NCBI GenBank assembly: GCA_045128735.1
Contig: JBGVRT010000120.1
Coordinates: 1 to 64,000 of the forward strand
Direction: 5' to 3'
Length of the DNA stretch: 64,000 nucleotides
Source of the DNA: RGIG8775 sp045128735
GTDB taxonomy: Bacteria > Bacillota > Clostridia > Oscillospirales > CAG-272
The translations under genes were made by a program, and so were the position numbers. Shown here piece after piece: positions 1-8,069 of this stretch; position 1 is the first letter of the stretch, and each line of letters begins with the position of its first letter. The notes below the pieces were generated by a model that had not been told where the DNA came from, searched no databases, and worked only from the letters and a program-made list of their open reading frames with translations.

Positions 1-3
1 ATC

Positions 4-858
4 TTACTTTACCTCCTTTTTGAAGAGATTGCAAGAGTTTTCATATGCGTGACGCTCAAAGTCCGCGTACATTCTGCCTCTTGACATAGCCTCATCGAAG
101 TCGATCTCATAGCCGTTGAAGTCGGGGCCGTCAACGCAGGCAAACTTTGTGACTTTTTTGCCGTCCACGTTGAGAGTAAGTCGGCAGCCGCCGCACATTC
201 CCGTTCCGTCGATCATAATGGGGTTCATAGAAGCGGTTACAGGTGTACCGAAAGGCTTTGCCGTAGCGACAACAAACTTCATCATAATAAGCGGACCAAT
301 GGTAATGATCATATCGAACTGCTCACCCGCTTCAAGCATTTCTTTCAGCGGAACGGTTACGTTTCCGTGCTCTCCGTAAGAGCCGTCGTCTGTCATAACC
401 CTGAGTGTATCCGAGCAAGCCTTGAACTCGTCTTCGAGGATCAGAAGCTCCTTATTTCTGAAGCCGATAATGCTTGTAACGTGTGCACCCATAGCATGGA
501 GTGCCTCGGCAATGGGCATAGCGATAGCGCAACCAACGCCGCCGCCAACGATGCAGACCTTCTTAAGTCCGTCAAGGTGTGTTGCCACACCGAGAGGACC
601 TACAAAGTCCTGAATGTATTCACCTGCTTCCTTGTAGGAGAGCTTCTTGGTAGTACCGCCAACAACCTGGAAAATGATCTTTACAGTTCCGTTATCTTTA
701 TTTACACCCGCAACAGTCAGAGGAATTCTCTCTCCGTCCTCGTCCACACGAAGAATAATAAACTGTCCGGGCTTTGCTTTATTAGCAACCAACGGTGCTT
801 CGATCCAAAGCTGGATGACCGTGGGATTCAGCACCTTCTTTTCAACTATCTTGTACAT
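4..858 (-). CDS. NfnA/SudB-type FAD/NAD-binding, [2Fe-2S] subunit (ferredoxin-NADP reductase alpha-like)
   Basis: This 284-residue protein belongs to the sulfide/dihydroorotate dehydrogenase-like FAD/NAD-binding family. It has an N-terminal flavin beta-barrel (about residues 1-95), a nucleotide-binding fold beginning at VCIVGGGVGCAIAMPIA (about 100), and a C-terminal Cys cluster, GTGMCGGCRLT followed by FACVDGPDF, that would hold a [2Fe-2S] cluster. In clostridia such subunits pair with a GltA-like flavoprotein (NfnB) in electron-bifurcating transhydrogenase. That partner would lie just past the left edge and cannot be seen. The start has a clear GGAGG site. A hairpin separates it from the alcohol dehydrogenase gene upstream. 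Family assignment is firm; the NADP and ferredoxin role is inferred. Confidence 0.85.
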   Translation of the reverse strand: MYKIVEKKVLNPTVIQLWIEAPLVANKAKPGQFIILRVDEDGERIPLTVAGVNKDNGTVKIIFQVVGGTTKKLSYKEAGEYIQDFVGPLGVATHLDGLKKVCIVGGGVGCAIAMPIAEALHAMGAHVTSIIGFRNKELLILEDEFKACSDTLRVMTDDGSYGEHGNVTVPLKEMLEAGEQFDMIITIGPLIMMKFVVATAKPFGTPVTASMNPIMIDGTGMCGGCRLTLNVDGKKVTKFACVDGPDFNGYEIDFDEAMSRGRMYADFERHAYENSCNLFKKEVK

Positions 859-876
859 ATTTGTCCTCCATTTTGA

Positions 877-913
877 AAATGACGGTTACCGAAAGGCTCG
901 GCAACCGTCATTT
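877..913 (-). terminator. Hairpin terminator between the alcohol dehydrogenase and NfnA-like genes
   Basis: AAATGACGGTTACC pairs with GGCAACCGTCATTT (one mismatch), and on the minus strand TTTTC follows. It probably ends much of the alcohol dehydrogenase transcript. The NfnA-like gene begins only 19 bases beyond, so read-through or a promoter inside the upstream gene must feed it. Confidence 0.75.
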
Positions 914-937
914 CAGATATCTACGGTTTACCCGTTA

Positions 938-2155
938 TCAGAAATCAACTTCGGTGTCGTAGTAGCAGCACTTAAGAAGCTTTTCCATTTCCTCGACAGA
1001 AATCTTTCTGGGGTTGGAGCCGGTGCAAGCGTCTGCAACAGCATTCTTTGCGATCTCGGGAAGTCTCTCAAGGAATACGTTCTCGGGAACGAAGCCCTGC
1101 TCACAGGGAAGAGCGTCTGCGCCGTAGTTCTTGATGCACTGAGGAATATTGAGTGCATCGTTCATGCCACGGAGGTAAGCGATAAGGTTTGCAACCTTCT
1201 CGTCATCGTTTGCTCCGCCAAGACCCATGTAATCAGCGATAACACCGTAACGCTTCTTTGCAGTCTCGTCCTTTGCGTTGAAGGCGATAACCTTGGGAAG
1301 GTACATAGCGTTAGCTGCGCCGTGAATAATGTGTGCGCCGAGATCCTCAAATACAGCACCTGTCTTGTGCGCCATAGAGTGAACGATACCGAGAAGAGCG
1401 TTGGAGAATGCCATACCCGCAAGGCACTGAGCGTTGTGCATAGAAGCACGCTTGGTCATGTCGCCGTTGTAGGAAGCAACGAGATCTTCTTCGATCATCT
1501 TGATAGCGAAGATTGCGAGAGGATCGGTGAACTCGCAGTTTGCGGTGGAAACGTATGCCTCGATTGCGTGAGTCATAGCGTCCATACCGGTGTGAGCGGT
1601 GAGCTTCTTAGGCATGGTCTCTGCAAGCTCGGGGTCAACGATCGCAACGTCGGGAGTGATCTCAAAGTCAGCCAGAGGATACTTGATACCCTTCTCGTAG
1701 TCGGTGATAACAGAGAATGCGGTAACCTCGGTAGCAGTACCGGAGGTAGAAGGAATTGCGCAGAAGCGAGCCTTCTTACGAAGCTCGGGAATACCGAATA
1801 CTACGCACATCTGCTCGAAGGTGATTTCGGGATATTCGTACTTGATCCACATAGCCTTTGCAGCGTCGATAGGCGAACCGCCGCCGATTGCAACGATCCA
1901 GTCGGGCTGGAACGCGAGCATAGCCTCAGCGCCCTTCATAACGGTGGTAACGGAAGGATCGGGCTCGATTCCTTCAAAGAGCTCAACCTCCATGCCTGCT
2001 TCCTTAAGGTAGGAAACAACCTTGTCAAGGAAACCGAAGCGCTTCATAGAACCGCCACCTACGCAAACCATTGCGCGAGTTCCCTTAAGATTCTTCAGCG
2101 CCTCGAGAGCTCCTTTTCCATGATAAAGATCGCGGGGTAATGTAAAACGTGCCAT
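938..2155 (-). CDS. Iron-containing alcohol dehydrogenase
   Basis: A 405-residue Fe-dependent (type III) alcohol dehydrogenase, which would interconvert an aldehyde and an alcohol with NAD(P)H in the cytosol, typically as a fermentation redox sink. The Rossmann-like N-terminal half carries AIGGGSPIDAAKA. The metal-binding half shows TAHTGMDAMTHAIEAYVS and the HSMAHKTGAVF and HIIHGAANA His motifs. Length is normal for the stand-alone class, similar to the C-terminal half of AdhE. The start has an AAAGGAG site and its own promoter. It is followed by the NfnA-like redox gene in the same direction. The substrate cannot be read from sequence. Confidence 0.92.
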   Translation of the reverse strand: MARFTLPRDLYHGKGALEALKNLKGTRAMVCVGGGSMKRFGFLDKVVSYLKEAGMEVELFEGIEPDPSVTTVMKGAEAMLAFQPDWIVAIGGGSPIDAAKAMWIKYEYPEITFEQMCVVFGIPELRKKARFCAIPSTSGTATEVTAFSVITDYEKGIKYPLADFEITPDVAIVDPELAETMPKKLTAHTGMDAMTHAIEAYVSTANCEFTDPLAIFAIKMIEEDLVASYNGDMTKRASMHNAQCLAGMAFSNALLGIVHSMAHKTGAVFEDLGAHIIHGAANAMYLPKVIAFNAKDETAKKRYGVIADYMGLGGANDDEKVANLIAYLRGMNDALNIPQCIKNYGADALPCEQGFVPENVFLERLPEIAKNAVADACTGSNPRKISVEEMEKLLKCCYYDTEVDF

Positions 2156-2198
2156 AACTTTTTCTCCTTTGCGGTGCTTATTTTTTTATTTCGTTAAA

Positions 2199-2227
2199 AT
2201 TATAACACACATTTGTGAGCTTGTGAA
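2199..2227 (-). promoter_or_regulatory. Promoter of the alcohol dehydrogenase gene
   Basis: On the minus strand TTCACA, a 17-bp spacer and TATAAT. The weak -35 lies within two TTGTGA repeats 8 bp apart (2214-2227), which may be a regulator site. Confidence 0.55.
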
Positions 2228-2285
2228 TAATCAAAAAGTTAAATCAGTATTATCTTTATCGATACAAGTCGTATCGTAATGAAAA

Positions 2286-2313
2286 AAGGCTCTGCTTTTG
2301 GGAGCAAAGCCTT
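2286..2313 (-). terminator. Terminator of the LysR gene
   Basis: Minus-strand hairpin AAGGCTTTGCT / AGCAGAGCCTT (one mismatch) followed by TTTTTTC, starting about 25 bases after the LysR stop codon. Confidence 0.8.
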
Positions 2314-2337
2314 CATTTATATATATCGTGGGAGTGG

Positions 2338-3261
2338 TTAATTCAGGTATTTTCTTCTCGATTCCGTAAGAGCCGTGATAAATTCGTTATCAAGCTTGGT
2401 TAATTTATAGCCCTTATGATAGATCAGAATATCCTTATAGGTCTTCTTGTTGCCTTCGCAAACTCTCTGAACGAGATTATAGCGTTCAAGGATCTCGGGA
2501 GAAGCAGGGGAGACCCACATAAACGTCTCGGGGTTCTGGGAAAGCAGGTCAAACTGACTTGCACGTTCAAAGACGAAGATGCGGCGACCGATATTGTCGG
2601 GAAGCTCCTCTCTGAATACCTTTGACATGGAAAGAGACGGTACGTAAGGGTCGGCGTGTGCGATCTCGATGTAGGGAGCAAGATCGTCATATGTGATATT
2701 AGGCTTGTTCGCAAGCGGATGATCCTTGCTCATGATCAGCATATAAGAGAACTCAGCAACGATCTCGTAGGAAAGTCCTTTTTCTTCAAGCATAGACTTG
2801 AAGTATTTATCGTGAGACTCGGAATAGCGGATGATACCGAGCTTATATTCGTTTGTCAAAACCTTGTTGATAGTTTTCTTTGAGTTTGTTTCCTTATAGT
2901 ATATTTCAACGTCGGCACTTCCAATGCGCTTGGAGAATTCTGCAAGTGCAGCAGAAATGTAGCAGGCACGGGGAACAGAGATAGAAAACTTTCTTTTTTT
3001 ATGGGAACCGTCACGGTAGGATTGCTCCATGCGGTCAATTCTGTTTAGAATATCGGTTGCGTAGTCGAGAAATTCCTCGCCGTCCGGTGTCAGAACAACA
3101 CCCTTTGCGGAACGCTGGAAGATCGTAATGCCAAGGTCAGCTTCCAGCTCCTTGATTGAACGGCTGATATTAGGGGTTGCAATCAAAAGAGTCTCAGCAG
3201 CCTTGTTTAACGAACCGAGTCTTGCGACCTCAACCGCGTATTTCATATGCAATATATTCAT
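2338..3261 (-). CDS. LysR-family transcriptional regulator
   Basis: A 307-residue LysR-type regulator. The N-terminal winged helix-turn-helix is plain (MKYAVEVARLGSLNKAAETL, then NISRSIKELEADLGITIF, about residues 6-60), followed by a periplasmic-binding-like effector domain (about 90-300). I start at ATG 3261 because CGGGAGG lies 7 bases upstream; the open frame runs further back but without a ribosome site. Its promoter carries copy A of the four-fold AraC-type element, so this regulator may sit below the AraC protein in a cascade. It is divergent from nadA, but the nad genes have their own NiaR. Target and effector are unknown. Confidence 0.88.
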   Translation of the reverse strand: MNILHMKYAVEVARLGSLNKAAETLLIATPNISRSIKELEADLGITIFQRSAKGVVLTPDGEEFLDYATDILNRIDRMEQSYRDGSHKKRKFSISVPRACYISAALAEFSKRIGSADVEIYYKETNSKKTINKVLTNEYKLGIIRYSESHDKYFKSMLEEKGLSYEIVAEFSYMLIMSKDHPLANKPNITYDDLAPYIEIAHADPYVPSLSMSKVFREELPDNIGRRIFVFERASQFDLLSQNPETFMWVSPASPEILERYNLVQRVCEGNKKTYKDILIYHKGYKLTKLDNEFITALTESRRKYLN

Positions 3262-3298
3262 AAACAAAACCTCCCGATTTAATGCTTTTACTGTATAT

Positions 3299-3327
3299 AT
3301 TATATCATTTCTTTTGATAAAAATCAA
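3299..3327 (-). promoter_or_regulatory. Promoter of the LysR gene
   Basis: Minus-strand TTGATT, 17-bp spacer, TATAAT. The -35 box overlaps the inner half-site of the AraC-type element by one base. Confidence 0.8.
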
Positions 3328-3386
3328 TTGACACAACAAAACAAATGATGGACAAAACAGTATTTTTAAAAATCTGACAGTCAATT
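3327..3386 (-). promoter_or_regulatory. AraC-type activator element, copy A (LysR promoter)
   Basis: On the minus (promoter) strand the element reads TACTGTTTTGTCCAT, then about 14 bp, then TGTCAAT. The direct half-sites TGTCCAT (3348-3354) and TGTCAAT (3327-3333) are 21 bp apart, and a distal inverted half-site AATTGAC lies at 3380-3386. Copies B, C and D share the same plan. Confidence 0.75.
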
Positions 3387-3494
3387 TAATACTTGTTTGT
3401 CAAACGGCGTGTTGAACAAATGATACAACGGTTTGCCGTTATCTGCTCGATTTGCTTTGATACATTTAACAAAATACGACTTTTAATCTAAAAT

Positions 3495-3537
3495 GTTTAC
3501 AGCTTCTATTGACAGGTGAAAACAAAAGGTGTATAAT
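3495..3537 (+). promoter_or_regulatory. nad operon promoter with possible NiaR operator
   Basis: TTGACA (3509-3514), 17 bp, TATAAT (3532-3537). An imperfect inverted pair GTTTACA (3495-3501) and TGAAAAC (3517-3523) straddles the -35 box and is a candidate NiaR site. The promoter is firm; the operator is a guess. Confidence 0.8.
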
Positions 3538-3580
3538 ATTAGCCGTTAAATCGTCATTCAACAGGTAAGGAAAGGTTGAG

Positions 3581-4480
3581 ATGAAAGAAAAGATACTACA
3601 GTTAAAGAAAGAAAAGAATGCGGTCATCCTCGCGCATTACTATGCACCCGCTGAGGCGCAGGAGGTTGCGGACTACGTTGGCGACTCCTTTTACCTTGCA
3701 AAGATCGCGAAAAAGAGCACGGCGGATATCATCGTTTTCTGCGGCGTCTCCTTTATGGGAGAGAGTGCAAAGATACTGAACCCGGACAAAAAGGTACTGA
3801 TGCCCGATCTTACGGCAGACTGCCCGATGGCTCATATGGTGAAGCCCGGACAGATTCAAAAAATGAGAGAGAAGTACGAGGATCTCGCGGTCGTCTGCTA
3901 CATCAACTCTACGGCAGAGCTGAAATGTCAGAGCGACGTTTGCGTAACCTCGTCTAATGCCATAAAAATTGTCAGAGCATTGCCGAATAAAAACATCTTT
4001 TTCATCCCCGACAGAAATCTCGGAAGATACGTGGCTTCACAAGTCCCCGAGAAGAATATTATCATTAATAGCGGATACTGCCCGATTCATGCATCCATCA
4101 CCAAGGAACAGCTTCTTGCAGAGAAAGAGAAGCATCCAAATGCCCCCATTCTCATTCACCCCGAGTGCGAGCCCGAGCTGCTCCGAATCTCCGATTATAT
4201 CGGAAGCACGGCTGAGCTGATCGATTACGTAGCAGGCAGTCCTCTTGACGAGTTTATCATCTGTACCGAGGACGGCGTGGACTATAAGCTCGTAACGGAC
4301 AACCCCGAAAAGAAGTTTTATTATCCAAATCCTCACCCGTGCTGTGCGGATATGAAGCTCAACACACTTGAAAATATCCTTTCCGTTATGGAAAAGGAGG
4401 ACAAAGAGGTATTTGTAGACGAAGAGGTGGCAAGGAACGCTTGGAAGCCTCTTGACCGTATGCTTGAATTAGGAAGGTAA
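3581..4480 (+). CDS. nadA: Quinolinate synthase NadA
   Basis: A 299-residue enzyme that condenses iminoaspartate with dihydroxyacetone phosphate to quinolinate using a [4Fe-4S] cluster. The three cluster cysteines expected for the short NadA class are at C81 (LTADCPMA), C167 (SGYCPIHAS) and C254 (NPHPCCADM). The start has AAGGAAAGG upstream. It is the first gene of a de novo NAD operon, nadA-nadB-nadC-niaR, with a 3-base gap to nadB, and is presumably repressed by NiaR when nicotinate is available. Confidence 0.97.
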   Translation: MKEKILQLKKEKNAVILAHYYAPAEAQEVADYVGDSFYLAKIAKKSTADIIVFCGVSFMGESAKILNPDKKVLMPDLTADCPMAHMVKPGQIQKMREKYEDLAVVCYINSTAELKCQSDVCVTSSNAIKIVRALPNKNIFFIPDRNLGRYVASQVPEKNIIINSGYCPIHASITKEQLLAEKEKHPNAPILIHPECEPELLRISDYIGSTAELIDYVAGSPLDEFIICTEDGVDYKLVTDNPEKKFYYPNPHPCCADMKLNTLENILSVMEKEDKEVFVDEEVARNAWKPLDRMLELGR

Positions 4481-4483
4481 AGA

Positions 4484-5761
4484 ATGAAAGCGGATATAGT
4501 TATTGTCGGCAGCGGAGTGGCAGGTTTATATTGTGCCTTGAATTTGCCGAAAGAAAAGAGTATAATAATAGTAACGAAGAATAAAGCTCGCAGAAGCGAT
4601 TCCTTTTTAGCCCAGGGAGGCATCTGTGTTCTCCGAGACGAGGACGATTACGATTCCTTCTACGAGGATACGATGAAAGCGGGACATTACGAAAACAATC
4701 CCGATTCCGTTCATATCATGATCCATTCCTCGCAGGAGGTCATTTCCGATCTTGTATCCTTTGGCGTTCGTTTTGAGAAGAACGGGGAGGAGTTCATATA
4801 CACCCGTGAGGGAGCACATTCCCATCAGCGTATTCTGTTCCACGAGGACGAAACCGGCAAGGAGATCACCTCACATCTGCTTGAGACCGCAAGAGCGAGA
4901 GAAAATATCACCATCATCGAAAACTACACCATGGTTGACCTCATCTGTGAGGAAAACGAATGTCACGGAATTATCGGACACGATGAAAACGGTGTGTATT
5001 CTGCTATTCAAGCCGATTACACCGTGCTTGCCACGGGCGGCATCGGTGGAATATTTGAGCACTCAACAAATTATAAGCACCTGACGGGCGACGCCATCGC
5101 GCTTGCTCTCAAATACGGCATCAAGCTCCAACACATTGATTACATACAGATCCACCCCACTACGCTCTATACCGAAAAAGAGGGAAGCAGAGAGTTCCTG
5201 ATTTCCGAGTCGGTGCGCGGTGAGGGCGCGATCCTGCTCAACTCCAAGGGAGAGCGATTTGTCAACGAGCTTCTGCCGCGTGACGTGGTGGCAAACGCCA
5301 TCTTTGCGGAAATGAAAAAGGAGGGCAGTAAGCACGTCTGGCTCTCAATGGCTCCTATTCCCGAGGAGGAGATCAGAACCCACTTCCCGAATATTTATCA
5401 GAGATGTCTTGAGGAAGGTTATGACGCTACCAAAGAGCCTATCCCGGTCGTTCCGTCTCAGCACTATTTTATGGGCGGTATCGACGTAGATAGATACAGC
5501 AAGACCTCCATGGACCGCTTGTATGCGGCAGGTGAGACGGCTTGCAACGGTGTTCACGGCAGAAACAGACTTGCAAGCAATTCGCTGCTTGAAAGCCTTG
5601 TGTTTGCAAAGCGTGCCGCAAAGCACATCATAGAGGGCTATGAGCCGCTGACAGACAAATCTGAAATTACCGTTGACGAATCGAAATATGTAAACTATAA
5701 AGAAGAATATAAAGCAGCCGTTCTGGCGGCCATCGAAAAGGAGAGAATGAGCCATGAATAA
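4484..5761 (+). CDS. nadB: L-aspartate oxidase NadB
   Basis: A 425-residue flavoprotein that oxidises L-aspartate to iminoaspartate, passing it to NadA. It shows the N-terminal FAD motif IVIVGSGVAGLYCALNL, FLAQGGICVL, the substrate and flavin loops EGAHSHQRILFHEDETG and LATGGIGGIF, and the C-terminal flavin motif AAGETACNGVHGRNRLASNSL. It is shorter than the proteobacterial enzyme because much of the C-terminal helical domain is missing, which is common in anaerobic Bacillota, where fumarate is the likely electron acceptor. It overlaps nadC by 8 bases, suggesting coupled translation. Confidence 0.96.
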   Translation: MKADIVIVGSGVAGLYCALNLPKEKSIIIVTKNKARRSDSFLAQGGICVLRDEDDYDSFYEDTMKAGHYENNPDSVHIMIHSSQEVISDLVSFGVRFEKNGEEFIYTREGAHSHQRILFHEDETGKEITSHLLETARARENITIIENYTMVDLICEENECHGIIGHDENGVYSAIQADYTVLATGGIGGIFEHSTNYKHLTGDAIALALKYGIKLQHIDYIQIHPTTLYTEKEGSREFLISESVRGEGAILLNSKGERFVNELLPRDVVANAIFAEMKKEGSKHVWLSMAPIPEEEIRTHFPNIYQRCLEEGYDATKEPIPVVPSQHYFMGGIDVDRYSKTSMDRLYAAGETACNGVHGRNRLASNSLLESLVFAKRAAKHIIEGYEPLTDKSEITVDESKYVNYKEEYKAAVLAAIEKERMSHE

Positions 5762-6605
5762 TATCACGATGAAAATGAACGCGGACGAGCTTATTTTGCA
5801 GGCTCTTCGCGAGGATATTACAAGTGAGGACATCACAACGAATTCCGTAATGCCCCATTATCAGGCAGGAGAGGTCGATCTCATCTGCAAGCAGGACGGC
5901 GTGATCGCGGGTCTTGAAGTGTTCAAGAGAGTATTTGAGCTTCTTGATGCAAATACTGAGGTCATCTTCTACTGCAAGGATGGCGACACTGTTAAGAAGG
6001 GAGAGAAGATCGGTCTTGTACACGGAGATATCCGTGTGCTTCTCTCGGGCGAGAGAACCGCACTCAACTACTTGCAGAGAATGAGCGGTATCGCAACCTA
6101 CACAAGAGAGATCGCCGATCTGCTCAAGGGCACCAAGACCAAGCTTCTTGATACGAGAAAGACGACCCCAAATATGCGTATCTTTGAGAAATACTCGGTC
6201 AAGGTCGGCGGCGGCTACAACCACCGCTATAACCTCAGCGACGGTATTCTTCTCAAGGACAACCATATCGGTGCGGCAGGCGGTGTTAAGGAAGCCGTCA
6301 GAATGGCAAAGGAATACGCGCCCTTCGTCCGTAAGATCGAGATCGAGGTCGAGAACCTTGATATGCTCAAAGATGCCCTTGAAGCAGGCGCAGACATCAT
6401 TATGCTTGACAATATGACGGTCGAGGATATGAAGAAGGCAGTTGAGCTTTGCCGTGGCAAGGCAGAGACCGAGTGCAGCGGTAACGTAACGAGAGAGAAC
6501 GTAGCGCGTCTTGTGGATATCGGCGTTGATTACATTTCCAGCGGTGCGCTGACGCATTCCTCTCCGATTCTTGACCTCTCGCTCAAGAATCTTCACGCAA
6601 TATAA
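5754..6605 (+). CDS. nadC: Nicotinate-nucleotide pyrophosphorylase (carboxylating) NadC
   Basis: A 283-residue quinolinate phosphoribosyltransferase that makes nicotinate mononucleotide, CO2 and pyrophosphate from quinolinate and PRPP. Diagnostic stretches are LDTRKTTPNMR, VGGGYNHRYNLSDGILLKDN and the barrel motifs IEVEVENLD and IIMLDNM, with a C-terminal YISSGALTHS. Length is typical. The first ATG is preceded by AAAGGAG inside nadB. It completes the aspartate-to-NaMN route with nadA and nadB. Confidence 0.97.
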   Translation: MNNITMKMNADELILQALREDITSEDITTNSVMPHYQAGEVDLICKQDGVIAGLEVFKRVFELLDANTEVIFYCKDGDTVKKGEKIGLVHGDIRVLLSGERTALNYLQRMSGIATYTREIADLLKGTKTKLLDTRKTTPNMRIFEKYSVKVGGGYNHRYNLSDGILLKDNHIGAAGGVKEAVRMAKEYAPFVRKIEIEVENLDMLKDALEAGADIIMLDNMTVEDMKKAVELCRGKAETECSGNVTRENVARLVDIGVDYISSGALTHSSPILDLSLKNLHAI

Positions 6606-6627
6606 AACACACGGAAGGGGTGAACCA

Positions 6628-7140
6628 ATGAAATCAGATGAGAGAAGAAAGAGTATCGTAAATTTGCTTTTGTCCGAGAACAGAGCCGTCTCGGGAAGTG
6701 AGCTTTCGGAAAAATACGGCGTTTCCCGTCAGATCATAGTAAAGGATATTTCAATTCTGAAGGAGCAGGGCAACGATATTCTTGCCACGAGTGCGGGCTA
6801 CGTTATCCGTTCATCTCCTCTGAAGGACAGAGTTTTTAAGGTGTTTCACACCACCGAGCAGACCGAGGACGAGCTGAAGCTCATCGTTGATCTCGGCGGT
6901 ACCGTTGCTGACGTTTTCGTATGGCATAAGGCATACGGCAAAATGGAAGCAAAGCTGAATATTTCATCCCGCGCTCAAATTGAGCAGTTTATCGAAAGCG
7001 TCAGAACCGGGAAGTCGGTTGAGCTGATGCACATTACAGGCGGCTTCCATTATCATACGGTAAGAGCAAATTCCGAAGAGATTCTGGATAAGATCGGTGC
7101 CGCACTTGAACAACGAAACTATATCGCACCGGGAAATTAA
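6628..7140 (+). CDS. niaR: NiaR-type NAD biosynthesis repressor (HTH plus 3H domain)
   Basis: A 170-residue nicotinate-responsive repressor. The N-terminal HTH_11 domain spans about residues 1-60 (SGSELSEKYGVSRQIIVKDI). The 3H domain holds conserved histidines in VFHTTEQ, FVWHKAYG and ELMHITGGFHYHTV, which bind metal and nicotinic acid in this family. I start at ATG 6628 because GGAAGGGG lies just upstream; the frame opens earlier without a ribosome site. As the fourth gene of the nad operon it probably autoregulates the operon. Confidence 0.93.
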   Translation: MKSDERRKSIVNLLLSENRAVSGSELSEKYGVSRQIIVKDISILKEQGNDILATSAGYVIRSSPLKDRVFKVFHTTEQTEDELKLIVDLGGTVADVFVWHKAYGKMEAKLNISSRAQIEQFIESVRTGKSVELMHITGGFHYHTVRANSEEILDKIGAALEQRNYIAPGN

Positions 7141-7147
7141 ATGCAAA

Positions 7148-7468
7148 ATGAGTATTTTTAATCTATTTTCACGCAAAGACATCAATGACGGTGTGGAGCA
7201 ATACCGTAAAGAGGATAGGGCAGTGCTGCTTGACGTCAGGACCGATGAGGAGTTTTCCGAGGGACACATCGAAGGAAGTCTTAACCTGCCAATCGGAGAG
7301 ATTGACAGAGCTGCAACATTGATCCCCGATAAGTCCGTTCCGATCTACGTATATTGCCGCAGCGGAAACAGAAGTGCCAGAGCAGCCGCATACCTCAAGG
7401 GAAACGGATACTCAAAGGTTTATGATATCGGCGGTATCATCTCGTATAAAGGTAATGCTATCAAATAA
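7148..7468 (+). CDS. Rhodanese-like sulfurtransferase
   Basis: A 106-residue single rhodanese domain. It contains LLDVRTDEEFSEGHIEGSLN and the catalytic loop YVYCRSGNRSARAA, whose Cys would carry a persulfide. The start at 7148 follows the niaR stop by only 7 bases, so it is probably cotranscribed with the nad operon, although its role there is unclear. NadA needs an Fe-S cluster, so a sulfur-handling partner is conceivable, but this is only inference. Confidence 0.9.
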   Translation: MSIFNLFSRKDINDGVEQYRKEDRAVLLDVRTDEEFSEGHIEGSLNLPIGEIDRAATLIPDKSVPIYVYCRSGNRSARAAAYLKGNGYSKVYDIGGIISYKGNAIK

Positions 7469-7516
7469 AAGAGACCAATAATCTAAATGATTCTGTAACG
7501 AAAATATATGATAAAA

Positions 7517-7545
7517 ATGCGGTGAGCAAAAAATGCTCACCGCAT
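7517..7545 (+). terminator. Hairpin ending the nad-rhodanese operon
   Basis: ATGCGGTGAGCA and TGCTCACCGCAT form a perfect 12-bp stem with a 5-base loop. No good T-run follows, so termination may be partial. Confidence 0.6.
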
Positions 7546-7605
7546 TATGACTGTTTACGCTTAGTATGCCACATATTTTTCTTAACCAATAAATATTATA
7601 AGTTA

Positions 7606-7634
7606 TTGACATATGCCAAAAACCGTGCTATAAT
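7606..7634 (+). promoter_or_regulatory. Promoter of the UPF0251/ABC/NifX-like operon
   Basis: TTGACA, 17-bp spacer, TATAAT: a near-consensus promoter ending at the start of a perfect palindrome. Confidence 0.9.
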
Positions 7635-7647
7635 TGGTATATACCAA
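7634..7647. promoter_or_regulatory. Perfect palindromic operator at the transcription start
   Basis: TTGGTATATACCAA is a perfect 14-bp palindrome overlapping the last base of the -10 box and covering the likely +1. A related half-site, TATGCCAAA, lies in the spacer (7612-7620). Placement suggests a repressor site; the product of the first gene, a sigma-r4-like HTH protein, is a candidate. Confidence 0.65.
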
Positions 7648-7666
7648 AAACAAGGAGCTATGTGAG

Positions 7667-8020
7667 ATGCCAAGACCGAGAAAATGCCGCAAGGTTTGCA
7701 GAATGCCCATTGCAGATACATTCGTTGCTAATTCAGCTAAAGAGGAAGCAGTCGTTTTGACCGTTGATGAATATGAGTGCATTCGACTCGTTGACTATCA
7801 GGGTTTTTCTCAGGAGCAATGCGCTGAATATATGCAGGTATCTCGTGCGACTGCACAGCTAATTTGTGATACTGCAAGAAAGAAGCTTGCCTCAGCACTG
7901 GTAAACGGGTGTACGATTCGTATAGAGGGCGGCGATTACCATCTTTGTGACGGCAAGGAAACACATTGCGGCTGCGGCGGATGCAAAAAGCACTGCCAAC
8001 GAAAAAGTGATGCGGTATAA
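7667..8020 (+). CDS. UPF0251 (DUF134) DNA-binding protein with Cys-rich tail
   Basis: A 117-residue member of the UPF0251/DUF134 family, recognised by the start MPRPRKCRKVCRMP and the sigma-70 region-4-like HTH (LTVDEYECIRLVDYQGFSQE, ARKKLASAL). The C-terminus CGCGGCKKHC could bind metal or Fe-S. I start at 7667 because MPRPRK is the family start and AAGGAG precedes it. Family members often sit beside NifX/NifB-type proteins, and one is five genes downstream here. Likely regulator of this operon through the palindrome at 7634-7647; effector unknown. Confidence 0.88.
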   Translation: MPRPRKCRKVCRMPIADTFVANSAKEEAVVLTVDEYECIRLVDYQGFSQEQCAEYMQVSRATAQLICDTARKKLASALVNGCTIRIEGGDYHLCDGKETHCGCGGCKKHCQRKSDAV

Positions 8021-8069
8021 ATTCCGTTTATCATTCGAAATAATGAGTTAAGAATGGAGGTGTAAGAAT

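Noticed and set aside
2214..2240. Rex-type redox operator at the alcohol dehydrogenase promoter
   Set aside because: TTGTGA occurs twice as a direct repeat, but no inverted TCACAA half or TTAACAA partner is present at the proper spacing.
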